NCBI GenBank assembly: GCA_046757205.1
Contig: JBHHXR010000203.1
Location: forward strand, 1-6,285
DNA: 6,285 bases
DNA from: JBHHXR01 sp046757205
GTDB taxonomy: Bacteria > Pseudomonadota > Alphaproteobacteria > Rhodobacterales > Rhodobacteraceae
Direction: 5' to 3'
Under the pieces are notes generated by a model. That model was not told the origin of the DNA and ran no database searches. It saw nothing but the letters and a program-made list of their open reading frames with translations. Shown piece by piece: positions 1-5,564 of this stretch. Every line of letters begins with the position of its first letter. Position 1 is the first letter of the stretch. A program made the position numbers and the translations under genes.

Positions 1-897
1 CAGACCCTCGAGCGCGGCATCGAAGGCGGCTTCATCGAGCCCGTGGCGGCGCGCCAGATCCACGTATTCGCCCACCGCCTGCATGGACTGCGCATTGATC
101 CGCCCGCCGAGCGTTGCGTTGATGCTGCGTCGGGTTCCCGGCGGCGTCACGTCGCCGCGGTACTTGCCGCTCAGCAAACCGGCGGCGAGCGGCGAGAACG
201 CCAGCAGCCCGACATCCTCCTGGTGCGAAAGCTCGGCGAGGTCGAGGTCGTAGAGCCGGCACAGAAGGTTGTATTCGTTCTGGATCGTCACGATGCGCGG
301 CAGCCCGGCCTGGTCGGCGATGCGCAGGTATTGCGCGGTGCCCCAGCAGCTTTCGTTCGATATCCCGATCTGGCCGATCTTGCCCTCGCGGATCAGGTCG
401 TCCAGCGTTTCCAGGACCTCGCGGAAATTCTCCAGCGTCGCTTCGCGCGGCTGTTTCGTCGGGTCGAATTGCGGCCAGCGGCGAAACTGGAAGGAACCCC
501 GGTTGGGCCAGTGAAGCTGATAGAGCTCGATGTGGTCGGTCTTCAGCCGCCGGAGGTTGCCTTCCAGCGCCTTGCGGATTTCCTCGCCGGTGATGTCGGC
601 GCCGTCGCGTGTCCACGATATGCCGTTGCCCGTCACCTTGGAGGCCAGCACGACCCTGTCGCGCTTGCCGGTTCCGGCAAACCAGTTGCCGATGATTTCC
701 TCCGTCGCGCCCTGCGTCGCCGGTGCGGGCGGCGCTGGGTAAAGCTCTGCCGTATCGAAGAAATTCACGCCGTGATCGAGCGCGTAGTCCATCTGGGCAA
801 AACCTTCCGCCTCGGAATTCCGCGCCCCCCAGGTCATCGTGCCAAGGCAGATTTCGCTCACCCGGAGATCGCTCCGGCCCAGCTTGCGGTATTTCAT
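1..897 (-). CDS. tas: Tas-like NADP(H)-dependent aldo/keto reductase, C-terminus cut by window edge
   Basis: The reverse strand reads open from ATG at 897 to base 1 (299 codons, no stop), so the C-terminus lies outside the window. The protein starts MKYRKLGRSDLRVSEICLGT and closely follows E. coli Tas as I recall it (about 346 residues), so roughly 45 residues are missing. The aldo/keto reductase catalytic tetrad is visible: D48 and Y53 in the FDTAELYP segment, K87 in LASKV, and H129 in QLHWP. The TQGATE stretch after AELYP, GISNES (178-183) and IVTIQNEYNLL (202-212) are also typical of this subgroup. The expected fold is a cytosolic (beta/alpha)8 barrel that reduces carbonyl compounds with NADPH; the physiological substrate is not known from sequence. 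A G-rich Shine-Dalgarno (GGGGGA) lies four bases before the ATG. A TATATT at 942-947 (minus strand) could be its -10 box, but no matching -35 is evident. Family assignment is firm; the exact Tas role is inferred. Confidence 0.9.
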   Translation of the reverse strand, partial: MKYRKLGRSDLRVSEICLGTMTWGARNSEAEGFAQMDYALDHGVNFFDTAELYPAPPAPATQGATEEIIGNWFAGTGKRDRVVLASKVTGNGISWTRDGADITGEEIRKALEGNLRRLKTDHIELYQLHWPNRGSFQFRRWPQFDPTKQPREATLENFREVLETLDDLIREGKIGQIGISNESCWGTAQYLRIADQAGLPRIVTIQNEYNLLCRLYDLDLAELSHQEDVGLLAFSPLAAGLLSGKYRGDVTPPGTRRSINATLGGRINAQSMQAVGEYVDLARRHGLDEAAFDAALEGL

Positions 898-1023
898 GAA
901 GTCCCCCGCTTGTCCGATCCCCGGACGCTCCCATTCCGGCGAATATAGTCATCCTGCGCCGCTTGGCGAGCGTGCGGGCGCCGCCGGCCGTCGGCGGCAG
1001 CACCGCGCCCCGTTGCTTGCCGC

Positions 1024-1051
1024 TTGCCAAGCCGGGGCAGGCACCTTAACT
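1024..1051 (+). promoter_or_regulatory. Possible sigma70-type promoter for the YggT gene
   Basis: TTGCCA (1024-1029) resembles a -35 box. It is followed after 16 bases by TTAACT (1046-1051), a poor -10 match. A start of transcription near 1058 would give a short leader before the ATG at 1085. The rest of the 187-bp divergent region (898-1084) is GC-rich and shows no other clear signal. This is a pattern match only; in GC-rich genomes such matches often arise by chance. Confidence 0.25.
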
Positions 1052-1084
1052 GGTCCGGAGAAAAACCCAAGGGGCGGTGGCGCC

Positions 1085-1372
1085 ATGTATTCGCTGTTCT
1101 TGATCATCATGCTGGTGCTCAACGTGGTGTACTGGATCATCCTGATCCACATCATCATGAGCTGGCTGATCAACTTTCAGGTGCTCAACATGCGCCAGCC
1201 GCTGGTGGCGCAGGTCTGGTACGGGCTCAACAGCCTGTTGGAGCCGATGTACCGGCCGATCCGCCGCATGCTCCCGAACATGGGCGGCATCGACATCGCC
1301 CCGCTGGTCGCCCTCGTCGCGATCATCGCGCTGCGCATCGTCATCCGTGAGAACATTTCGGCGTTTTACTGA
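1085..1372 (+). CDS. YggT-family small integral membrane protein
   Basis: This 95-residue protein has the YggT family layout. An N-terminal hydrophobic segment (about 4-30, LFLIIMLVLNVVYWIILIHI) is followed by a short amphipathic part, the family-typical LEPMYRPIRRMLPNMGGIDIAPLV stretch (about residues 52-75, with the signature GGIDIAPL), and a second membrane helix (about 74-88). YggT proteins sit in the inner membrane. They have been linked to osmotic or cation tolerance and often neighbour cell-division or pyrroline-carboxylate-reductase genes, but no such neighbour is present here. ATG at 1085 is preferred because GGTGG ends four bases upstream (1076-1080) and the protein then begins directly with the first helix. 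A longer reading from 839 runs over the start of the aldo/keto reductase gene on the other strand and adds low-complexity R/A/G-rich sequence, so I reject it. The gene converges on msrA with only 16 bases between the two stops. Function remains unproven. Confidence 0.88.
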   Translation: MYSLFLIIMLVLNVVYWIILIHIIMSWLINFQVLNMRQPLVAQVWYGLNSLLEPMYRPIRRMLPNMGGIDIAPLVALVAIIALRIVIRENISAFY

Positions 1373-1388
1373 AATCGCGCGGCCGCGT

Positions 1389-2042
1389 TCAGGACCCGTG
1401 CCCGTGTGAGACGGTAAAGGCCTCGCCACCCCACAACGCGCGCAGCCGCTTGTCGCGCCCGCAGCCCTTGCGGTAGCGCTTGTAGGCCTTGGCCTTGGAA
1501 ATGTAGCCGTAGCGGGTCAGCACCCGCTTCGTCTGCTTGTAGTAATCCTGGTGGTAGGCTTCCGCGGGATGGAATTTCGAAGCCCCGAGTATCGGCGTCA
1601 CGATATTTCGCCCCAAGGCCCTGGCGGCCTCCGCCCTTGAAACTTTCGCTGCCTCCGCCTGCGCCGGTGTCAGAGGAAAGACCGCCGTGCGGTAGCTGTC
1701 GCCGCGGTCGCAGAACTGCCCGTTCGGATCCGTCGGATCCACCATGCGCCAGAACAGGTCGACCAGTTGCCGGTAGCTGACGACATCTGCGTCGAAGGTC
1801 ACCTGGACAGCCTCGAAATGCCCCGTGCCGCCACGGGAGACCTGCTTGTAGGTCGGGTTCTTCAGCTTGCCGCCGGTATAGCCGGAAACCGCCTCGATCA
1901 CGCCGTCCACGCTCTCGTAGTCCGATTCCACGCACCAGAAACAGCCGCCCGCGAAGACCGCCTGCTGCAGGTCGCGCGCTTCGGCGCGTCCCTGCAGGCA
2001 CAGGCCGAGAAGGATGAAGAAGATCAAGGCGATCGCGCGCAT
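1389..2042 (-). CDS. msrA: Exported peptide-methionine (S)-S-oxide reductase
   Basis: The enzyme reduces the S-epimer of methionine sulfoxide in oxidised proteins. The 217-residue product has an N-terminal signal peptide (MRAIALIFFILLGLCLQGRAEA, likely cut after AEA at 20-22), so it should act in the periplasm. The MsrA active-site motif GCFWC is at residues 33-37, with C34 as the catalytic cysteine and E39 just after it. Further family hallmarks are SGYTGG (53-58), GHFEAVQVTFD (74-84), VDPTDPNGQFCDRGDSYRTAVF (101-122), FHPAEAYHQDYY (158-168) and a C-terminal KGCGRDKRLRALWG block with C194 as the probable resolving cysteine. The frame extends 41 codons upstream to 2165, but those residues are basic and unlike the family. 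The ATG at 2042 is backed by a strong GGAGG and a proper signal peptide. LGLC is not a good lipobox, so a lipoprotein is unlikely. No MsrB domain or msrB gene is adjacent. How the periplasmic enzyme is re-reduced is not visible here. Confidence 0.95.
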   Translation of the reverse strand: MRAIALIFFILLGLCLQGRAEARDLQQAVFAGGCFWCVESDYESVDGVIEAVSGYTGGKLKNPTYKQVSRGGTGHFEAVQVTFDADVVSYRQLVDLFWRMVDPTDPNGQFCDRGDSYRTAVFPLTPAQAEAAKVSRAEAARALGRNIVTPILGASKFHPAEAYHQDYYKQTKRVLTRYGYISKAKAYKRYRKGCGRDKRLRALWGGEAFTVSHGHGS

Positions 2043-2047
2043 TTTGG

Positions 2048-2052
2048 CCTCC
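2048..2052 (-). promoter_or_regulatory. Ribosome binding site that fixes the msrA start
   Basis: On the minus strand GGAGG is followed by a five-base spacer and ATG at 2042. This near-consensus site is the main reason to prefer the 217-residue secreted form of MsrA over the longer 258-residue reading. Confidence 0.75.
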
Positions 2053-2151
2053 ACTGTGTGCTTCCGGCTGCGGAGGCTCTGCCGAAGGCAGTGAAATATC
2101 AACTGACATTGTGGTGATCGGCCGATGCCCGGCCGGTGGTTTTTCCCCCGT

Positions 2152-2165
2152 TTGATCCAGCGCAA
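2152..2165. promoter_or_regulatory. Predicted FNR/FixK-type regulator box between msrA and the AhpD-like gene
   Basis: TTGATCCAGCGCAA has the TTG-N8-CAA dyad recognised by the CRP/FNR superfamily, in the variant form (TTGAT-N4-CGCAA) found among FnrL/FixK sites of alphaproteobacteria. Its centre is about 67 bases before the ATG of the AhpD-like gene and about 116 bases before that of msrA. For the plus-strand gene, an activating position at -41.5 would put transcription start near 2200. For msrA, a GATATT at 2095-2100 (minus) could be a -10 with the box near -70. No strong -10 is seen for the plus-strand gene. The remainder of 2043-2225 holds only a small CTGCC-gaa-GGCAG hairpin (2079-2091). 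The match to the motif is seen directly; regulation by oxygen or nitric oxide is inferred. Confidence 0.5.
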
Positions 2166-2225
2166 GGCGCAGCCGCCGCTTTCGCTTCACAGAACGGGGA
2201 ACACGCAATCGAAAGGAATCCGCAC

Positions 2226-2564
2226 ATGGACTGGAAGACTGAGATCAGGGCGGCGAACGCCGATCAGCGCGCCCTTCACGACGCGCTCGGCGACAGCGCC
2301 ACCGCCTTTTCGCAGTTCGCCGCGGCGGCGACGAAACCCGGCGCGCTCGACACGAGGACAAAAGAGCTGATCGCCGTCGCCATCGGTGTGTCGAAACAGT
2401 GCAACGAGAGCATCGGCTTCCATGTCCGGGCCGCCATCCGGCACGGCGCCACGCGCGAAGAGATCGTCGAGACGCTGTCCATGTGCGTCTATCTCGGCGG
2501 CGGTCCGGCGCTGATGTACGCCGGCAAGGCGCTGGCCGCGTTTGACCAGTTGACCGACAACTGA
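2226..2564 (+). CDS. AhpD-like / carboxymuconolactone decarboxylase family protein with CxxS in place of CxxC
   Basis: This 112-residue protein is a single-domain member of the AhpD/CMD superfamily, all-alpha and usually oligomeric. It keeps the family pattern TKELIAVAIGVSKQC (46-59), GFHVRAAIRHGATREEIVE (64-82) and YLGGGPALMYAGKALAAFDQL (89-109). Residue spacing matches the AhpD active site: E47, C59, position 62 and H66 correspond to Glu-x11-Cys-x2-Cys-x3-His. Position 62 is serine (codon AGC), so the redox CxxC is lost and a classical AhpD disulfide reductase activity is unlikely. A second cysteine, C87, lies in SMCVYLGG. ATG 2226 is chosen because GAAAGGA (2211-2217) precedes it by eight bases. 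The frame continues upstream to 2136, but those residues do not look like the family. The gene diverges from msrA, shares the FNR-like box region with it, and is followed by the metallo-hydrolase gene 117 bases on. No aromatic-degradation genes are nearby, so a decarboxylase role is not supported. Confidence 0.88.
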   Translation: MDWKTEIRAANADQRALHDALGDSATAFSQFAAAATKPGALDTRTKELIAVAIGVSKQCNESIGFHVRAAIRHGATREEIVETLSMCVYLGGGPALMYAGKALAAFDQLTDN

Positions 2565-2599
2565 GCGCGGGCAACTGAGCGCGGGCAACTGAACGCAGG
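2558..2599 (+). repeat. Three-copy 14-bp tandem repeat straddling a stop codon
   Basis: The unit CAACTGAGCGCGGG is present at 2558-2571 and 2572-2585. A diverged third copy (CAACTGAACGCAGG) lies at 2586-2599. The first copy contains the last codons and TGA stop of the AhpD-like gene. Because 14 is not a multiple of three, the TGA in each copy (2562, 2576, 2590) falls in a different frame, so all three forward frames are closed within 31 bases. The likely origin is replication slippage. Confidence 0.92.
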
Positions 2600-2681
2600 A
2601 CGTCCTCTATCACGGCATTGCGATCCTGCGAATCGCTTCGTTCGTGTAGGCTGCCTGAACCGGGACGCAGGAGGACACCGA

Positions 2682-3515
2682 ATGCTCAGGTACATCATTT
2701 CCGCATTGATACTGACCGCGGCGGCTTTCACATCGGCCGCCGCGCAGGACGCAAAACGCAGCATCACCAACATCAAGGGAGACGTCTGGCGGTTTCAGAA
2801 CAATTTTCATTTTTCGGTTTTTGTTGTCACCGCGGACGGCGTCGTGGTGACCGATCCGATCAATGCCGAGGCCGCAGCCTGGCTGGAAGCCGAGATCGCC
2901 AAGATGACCGACCGGCCGGTAACCCACATGATCTACAGCCACAGCCATCGTGACCATGCGTCCGGCGGCAAGGTCTTCGCCGACACCGCGGCCGTCTATG
3001 CCGGCGCCGGCGGCCCGGCGGATATCGACGGCGTGGTACCCGATACGTTGGTCTCCGCCCCGATCACCTTCACCTCCGGCAGCCACAGGGTTGAGATCAC
3101 ACCCCTCGGTTCCGGCCATGGCACCGACATGCTGGTTACCGTCGTGCGGCCCGAAAACGTCGCGTTCGTGGTTGATGTCGTGTCGCCGAAACGCCTGCCT
3201 TTCAAGGATTTTCCGCGCGCTGACATCGAAGGTTACATCAACCAGATAAGGGTGGTCGAGACGCTCGATTTCGATATCCTCGCCCCTGGTCACGGGGTTC
3301 TTGGCGGGCCGGCTGACGCCACCGAGAACCGCGCCTATATCGAGTGGCTGCGCGATGCCGTGACGGCGGAGCTGAAGGCCGGAAAACCGGTTGAGGATAT
3401 CGTTGCGTCGCTGGACACCAGCGCCTACGCGAGTTGGAGCTCATACGACAACTGGCGCGATCTGAACATTCAGGGCATGGCACGCTGGCTGAAGGAAACG
3501 GGAGCGGTTGAGTAG
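2682..3515 (+). CDS. Exported metallo-beta-lactamase-fold hydrolase
   Basis: The 277-residue protein starts with a signal peptide (hydrophobic 4-20, probable cut after SAAA at 18-21), so it should act in the periplasm or outside the cell. The metallo-beta-lactamase-fold ligands are all present: the HxHxDH motif at H87, H89, D91 and H92, then H146 in GSGHGTDM, D165 in VVDVV, and H204 in APGHG. This is a complete two-metal site, probably zinc. The sequence resembles the broad single-domain MBL-fold hydrolases such as SoxH-like or quinoprotein-associated members; nothing points specifically to beta-lactam hydrolysis. The substrate is unknown. ATG 2682 is well supported by AGGAGG (2669-2674) seven bases upstream. 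The gene follows the AhpD-like gene by 117 bases on the same strand. Co-transcription is possible, although the tandem repeat lies between them and no clear promoter was seen. No intrinsic terminator with a T-run follows the TAG stop. Confidence 0.93.
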   Translation: MLRYIISALILTAAAFTSAAAQDAKRSITNIKGDVWRFQNNFHFSVFVVTADGVVVTDPINAEAAAWLEAEIAKMTDRPVTHMIYSHSHRDHASGGKVFADTAAVYAGAGGPADIDGVVPDTLVSAPITFTSGSHRVEITPLGSGHGTDMLVTVVRPENVAFVVDVVSPKRLPFKDFPRADIEGYINQIRVVETLDFDILAPGHGVLGGPADATENRAYIEWLRDAVTAELKAGKPVEDIVASLDTSAYASWSSYDNWRDLNIQGMARWLKETGAVE

Positions 3516-3559
3516 AGCATAATGCCCTTTCCATAAACCGCCCCGCCCGGCCGTTCACC

Positions 3560-3576
3560 CCGGGGCGCAGCCCCGG
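3560..3576. repeat. Perfect 7-bp hairpin, CCGGGGC-gca-GCCCCGG
   Basis: The arms are 3560-3566 and 3570-3576 with a three-base loop. The right arm runs into the larger inverted repeat that begins at 3575, so the two form a compact palindromic block about 45 bases after the metallo-hydrolase stop. No T-run follows. Confidence 0.8.
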
Positions 3577-3636
3577 ATCGCGCCCGCCCCGCCCCCAGGC
3601 GGGCGCGATGCGCCCACCTCGGGGCAGGCGCGATCC
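3575..3636. repeat. Nested inverted repeat, REP-like palindromic element
   Basis: Two alternative stems share the same left arm. GGATCGCGCCCGCCCC (3575-3590) pairs with GGGGCAGGCGCGATCC (3621-3636) at 15 of 16 positions. ATCGCGCCCGCC (3577-3588) pairs perfectly over 12 bases with GGCGGGCGCGAT (3598-3609) across a nine-base loop. A short-range and a long-range fold therefore compete. An inverted relative of the 3598-3636 part occurs near 6245-6285, which argues for a dispersed intergenic repeat family rather than a unique terminator. Confidence 0.75.
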
Positions 3637-3740
3637 TTGTCAATTCGGACAGCGGTTTCCATCAAGAGTCATCCCGCTCTAGCTTGGTGAATCCGAAGTT
3701 CGTCACGCAGTTCAGGTTCCGCCGGCGCTCGCCCGGTTCG

Positions 3741-3764
3741 CGGCCCGGCGGTGCCGCCGGGCCG
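3741..3764. repeat. Perfect 11-bp GC-only palindromic hairpin
   Basis: CGGCCCGGCGG (3741-3751) and CCGCCGGGCCG (3754-3764) are exact reverse complements separated by two bases, effectively a 10-bp stem with a four-base loop. It is 42 bases beyond the caspase stop on the minus strand. With no adjacent T-run, a classical rho-independent terminator is not supported. The left flank (GCCCGGTTCGCGGCCCGG) resembles GCCCGGGTCGCTCGCGGCCC at 6220-6239, so this may be another member of the same repeat family. Confidence 0.75.
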
Positions 3765-3806
3765 GACGGTGCCGGCCGGCGATGGTCCAGATGGACTCAT
3801 CGTGCT

Positions 3807-5432
3807 TTAGCGGATCTTCGGGACGCTTGTGAAATAGGGGCTGAATGCCCCGCTCGCGCCATAGCCGGTGAATTTCCCGTCTTTGATATGTATTTTTGTT
3901 AAACCGTTAGCGGAGTAAGTAAAGAAATTGTTCCCACTATAAACTCCAATATTAGGACCTATTCGTGTTTCTTCTCTATCCGGGTGACTAAGTATTTTAA
4001 TTATACTAATTTTGTTTTTTCCAATTTTGGTAACAACATAACACCACTGCTGTTTCTTCCTGTTCGCCCCTCTGCAGTAGGAACCCGCAACATTTGCTGG
4101 CATTGATCCGGCGCCAGCCGGCGGGGAAGCCGTTGAACCGGTGCTGGCCGGCGGAGGAGGCGCGGCGATTCTGGTGCGATTGTCCCGCACCTGCGCATCG
4201 GTGACGCTCGCCGCCAGGCTGGCAATCAGTTCAGCCGTGATCTCACCGGTTTGAGGCTGGTTGACGCTTCGCTGAAAGGCCGCAATTGCAGCGGATGTTC
4301 GACGGCCCGAAACCCCGTCGGCGACGCCGGCGCCGAACCCCAAGACATTCAGCCGCTCTTGTACGTCCGTGATCTGGGCACGGGTCGGTATGAATTCGGT
4401 CGCCGTTTCCACGGCAGGCTCAACGGCGGAGGGAACCAGCGCCAAGGCCCGGGATTCATCCTCCTTGCCCTCCAGCAGTTCAAGGCGCCGTCTGGCGAGG
4501 CCGGCAAAGGAACCGTCGGCGAACCGTGCCAGGTAATCCTCGAAGTCGCGCGGGTCGCTGCTTCCGGCGATGGCGTTCCAGAACGCCAATTCAACGGCGC
4601 TGCTATCAGGCTCTCGTGAAGTTGCCGCAAGCCGCTCCGGTTCGCCGGTTATCTCGGGCTGAACCGGGGCTGCATGCAGGAATATGTCTTCAGAGGAAAG
4701 CGACCCGTACAGGAACGGTTCCTGCGCGCCGTTGGTTGCGGTGAGTACGCGGTCGCGCACGCGGCGGAAGACTTTTCCGATTTCAATGCCGGGTTCCTCG
4801 AGCGATTGAATCAGGGCCGCTGCATAGGGGCTGTTCCGCCCTTCGCCGTCGGACGCCTGGGTGCCCTCCTTCGCCGCGTAAGCAACCAGTGTATTGGAAG
4901 CGGGTTCAACCAGCGCAAGTCCGCGGCCGATGGCGCGCGACGCCGACGTTCGCTTTATGGTCGCCGCGAAGGGATTGTTGCGGCAGGCGTCGACGATCAC
5001 CAGGCTGAGTTTCCCGGCGCCTTCCACGGCCAGCAGCGCGGTTTCGAGCGTGACCGCCTCGAAGGCGATGTCACGATCGGTCTTCAGGGTTGCGTCGACG
5101 GGAATGAGGTAATTCTGGCGATCGATCTCGATACCGTGCCCGGCATAGTAGATTATGGCGACGTCGGCACCGAGGGTGCGGCGCTGAAATTCCTTCAGCG
5201 CCCCCAGAAGTTCGATTTGAGACAGGTCGGTTCTCCGGTCGACTTCGAACCCCAGACCCTCGAAGACATCGCCGAGATCACTGGCGTCATTCGCCGGATT
5301 TTCAAGATCGGGAGCGTTGGCATAGCCGCTGTTTCCGATCACCAGCGCGATGCGCCCCCCGGCGGCGGCGGCCGAAACCTGAAGAAACGCCAGGAGACTG
5401 ACGATCCCGATAATACTTAACAGTCGAATCAC
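3807..5432 (-). CDS. Exported caspase-like (peptidase C14) protein with peptidoglycan-binding-like domain and AT-rich C-terminal module
   Basis: The 541-residue protein (from GTG 5432) begins with a signal peptide (VIRLLSIIGIVSLLAFLQVSAAAA, about 1-24), predicting a periplasmic or inner-membrane-tethered location. Residues 26-255 are a caspase/metacaspase-like domain: RIALVIGNSGY (27-37), catalytic H99 in YYAGHG and catalytic C150 in IVDACRNNPF. It continues through NSPYAAALI (200-208), also typical of this family. A WNAI...DPRDFEDYLARFADGSFAGLARRRL segment (285-316) links to a PG_binding_1-like repeat (354-405, VQERLNVLGFGAGVADGVSG). A Pro/Ser/Ala linker (424-447) leads to an unrecognised domain (448-541) with C453 and C464 and beta-rich, Gly/Ser/Asn-rich sequence. 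That last part is coded by AT-rich DNA unlike the rest. The frame extends to a GTG at 5492, but GTG 5432 has GGGAG four bases upstream and leads directly into the signal peptide. The substrate is unknown; related orthocaspases prefer basic P1 residues. The gene stands alone, divergent from the SRPBCC gene. Confidence 0.88.
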   Translation of the reverse strand: MIRLLSIIGIVSLLAFLQVSAAAAGGRIALVIGNSGYANAPDLENPANDASDLGDVFEGLGFEVDRRTDLSQIELLGALKEFQRRTLGADVAIIYYAGHGIEIDRQNYLIPVDATLKTDRDIAFEAVTLETALLAVEGAGKLSLVIVDACRNNPFAATIKRTSASRAIGRGLALVEPASNTLVAYAAKEGTQASDGEGRNSPYAAALIQSLEEPGIEIGKVFRRVRDRVLTATNGAQEPFLYGSLSSEDIFLHAAPVQPEITGEPERLAATSREPDSSAVELAFWNAIAGSSDPRDFEDYLARFADGSFAGLARRRLELLEGKEDESRALALVPSAVEPAVETATEFIPTRAQITDVQERLNVLGFGAGVADGVSGRRTSAAIAAFQRSVNQPQTGEITAELIASLAASVTDAQVRDNRTRIAAPPPPASTGSTASPPAGAGSMPANVAGSYCRGANRKKQQWCYVVTKIGKNKISIIKILSHPDREETRIGPNIGVYSGNNFFTYSANGLTKIHIKDGKFTGYGASGAFSPYFTSVPKIR

Positions 5433-5457
5433 GTATCTCCCGACACCGCCCGAATAA

Positions 5458-5486
5458 GTCTTACAGATTTCAAGCATTTCTGCCAA
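5458..5486 (-). promoter_or_regulatory. Possible promoter of the caspase-like gene
   Basis: On the minus strand TTGGCA (5486-5481) is separated by 17 bases from TAAGAC (5463-5458). The first hexamer is close to the -35 consensus and the second is a weak -10. Transcription would start near 5451, leaving about 19 bases to the preferred GTG start at 5432 and excluding the longer frame from 5492. This supports the start choice but is only a pattern match. Confidence 0.3.
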
Positions 5487-5546
5487 CGACACAGACGTTC
5501 GCCCAGGCGGCGACCGAACCGGCCCTGCAAAACTCGACCGGCGGAG

Positions 5547-5564
5547 GAAAGCCAGAGGGCTTTC
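5547..5564. repeat. Perfect 7-bp hairpin GAAAGCC-agag-GGCTTTC in a divergent promoter region
   Basis: The arms are 5547-5553 and 5558-5564 with a four-base loop. The hairpin lies in the 257-bp region (5433-5689) between the divergent caspase-like and SRPBCC genes, where a terminator would not be expected. It could be an operator dyad or an RNA hairpin in a leader. A second, weaker dyad CCGGTG-N6-CACCGG is at 5633-5650. No other signal is evident in this stretch. Confidence 0.6.

Larger units (their letters stand above)
3516..3806. other. Gene-free convergent region packed with GC-rich hairpins
   Basis: These 291 bases lie between the stops of the metallo-hydrolase and caspase genes. Reading frames here have no family resemblance, and I call no gene. 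The content is mainly inverted repeats, listed separately, within otherwise unremarkable sequence around 3640-3720. Just beyond the caspase stop, GATGGTCCA (3781-3789) and TGGAC-T-CATC (3792-3801) form a further imperfect hairpin. None of the hairpins has the T-run expected of an intrinsic terminator, though they could slow polymerase or protect mRNA 3' ends of both converging genes. Confidence 0.7.

Noticed and set aside
43..948. Plus-strand frame of 301 codons antisense to the aldo/keto reductase
   Set aside because: It is fully antisense to a gene with an intact catalytic tetrad and shows no motif of its own.
32..1030. Long minus-strand frame of 332 codons overlapping the aldo/keto reductase gene
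   Set aside because: It lies in a different frame from the clear Tas-like protein, has Arg/Gly/Ala-rich composition and no family motifs. It is a shadow caused by high GC.
839..1372. Longer 177-residue version of the YggT protein
   Set aside because: The extra N-terminal part overlaps the divergent aldo/keto reductase start and the intergenic region. ATG 1085 has a ribosome binding site and matches the family length.
1378..1387. CGCGGCCGCG palindrome between the yggT and msrA stops
   Set aside because: A 10-bp GC palindrome is easily expected by chance in this composition, and no T-run makes it a terminator.
2558..2599. CRISPR-like or direct-repeat array
   Set aside because: The copies are directly abutting 14-bp units without spacers, so this is a simple tandem repeat.
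2682..3515. Metallo-beta-lactamase conferring antibiotic resistance
   Set aside because: Only the fold and metal ligands are supported. The fold is used by many unrelated hydrolases, and nothing indicates beta-lactam as substrate.
3741..3764. Rho-independent terminator for the caspase-like gene
   Set aside because: The stem is strong, but no T-run follows on either strand. It fits a palindromic repeat better.
4674..5420. 248-codon plus-strand frame
   Set aside because: It is antisense to the caspase domain, whose catalytic His and Cys are both coded on the minus strand.
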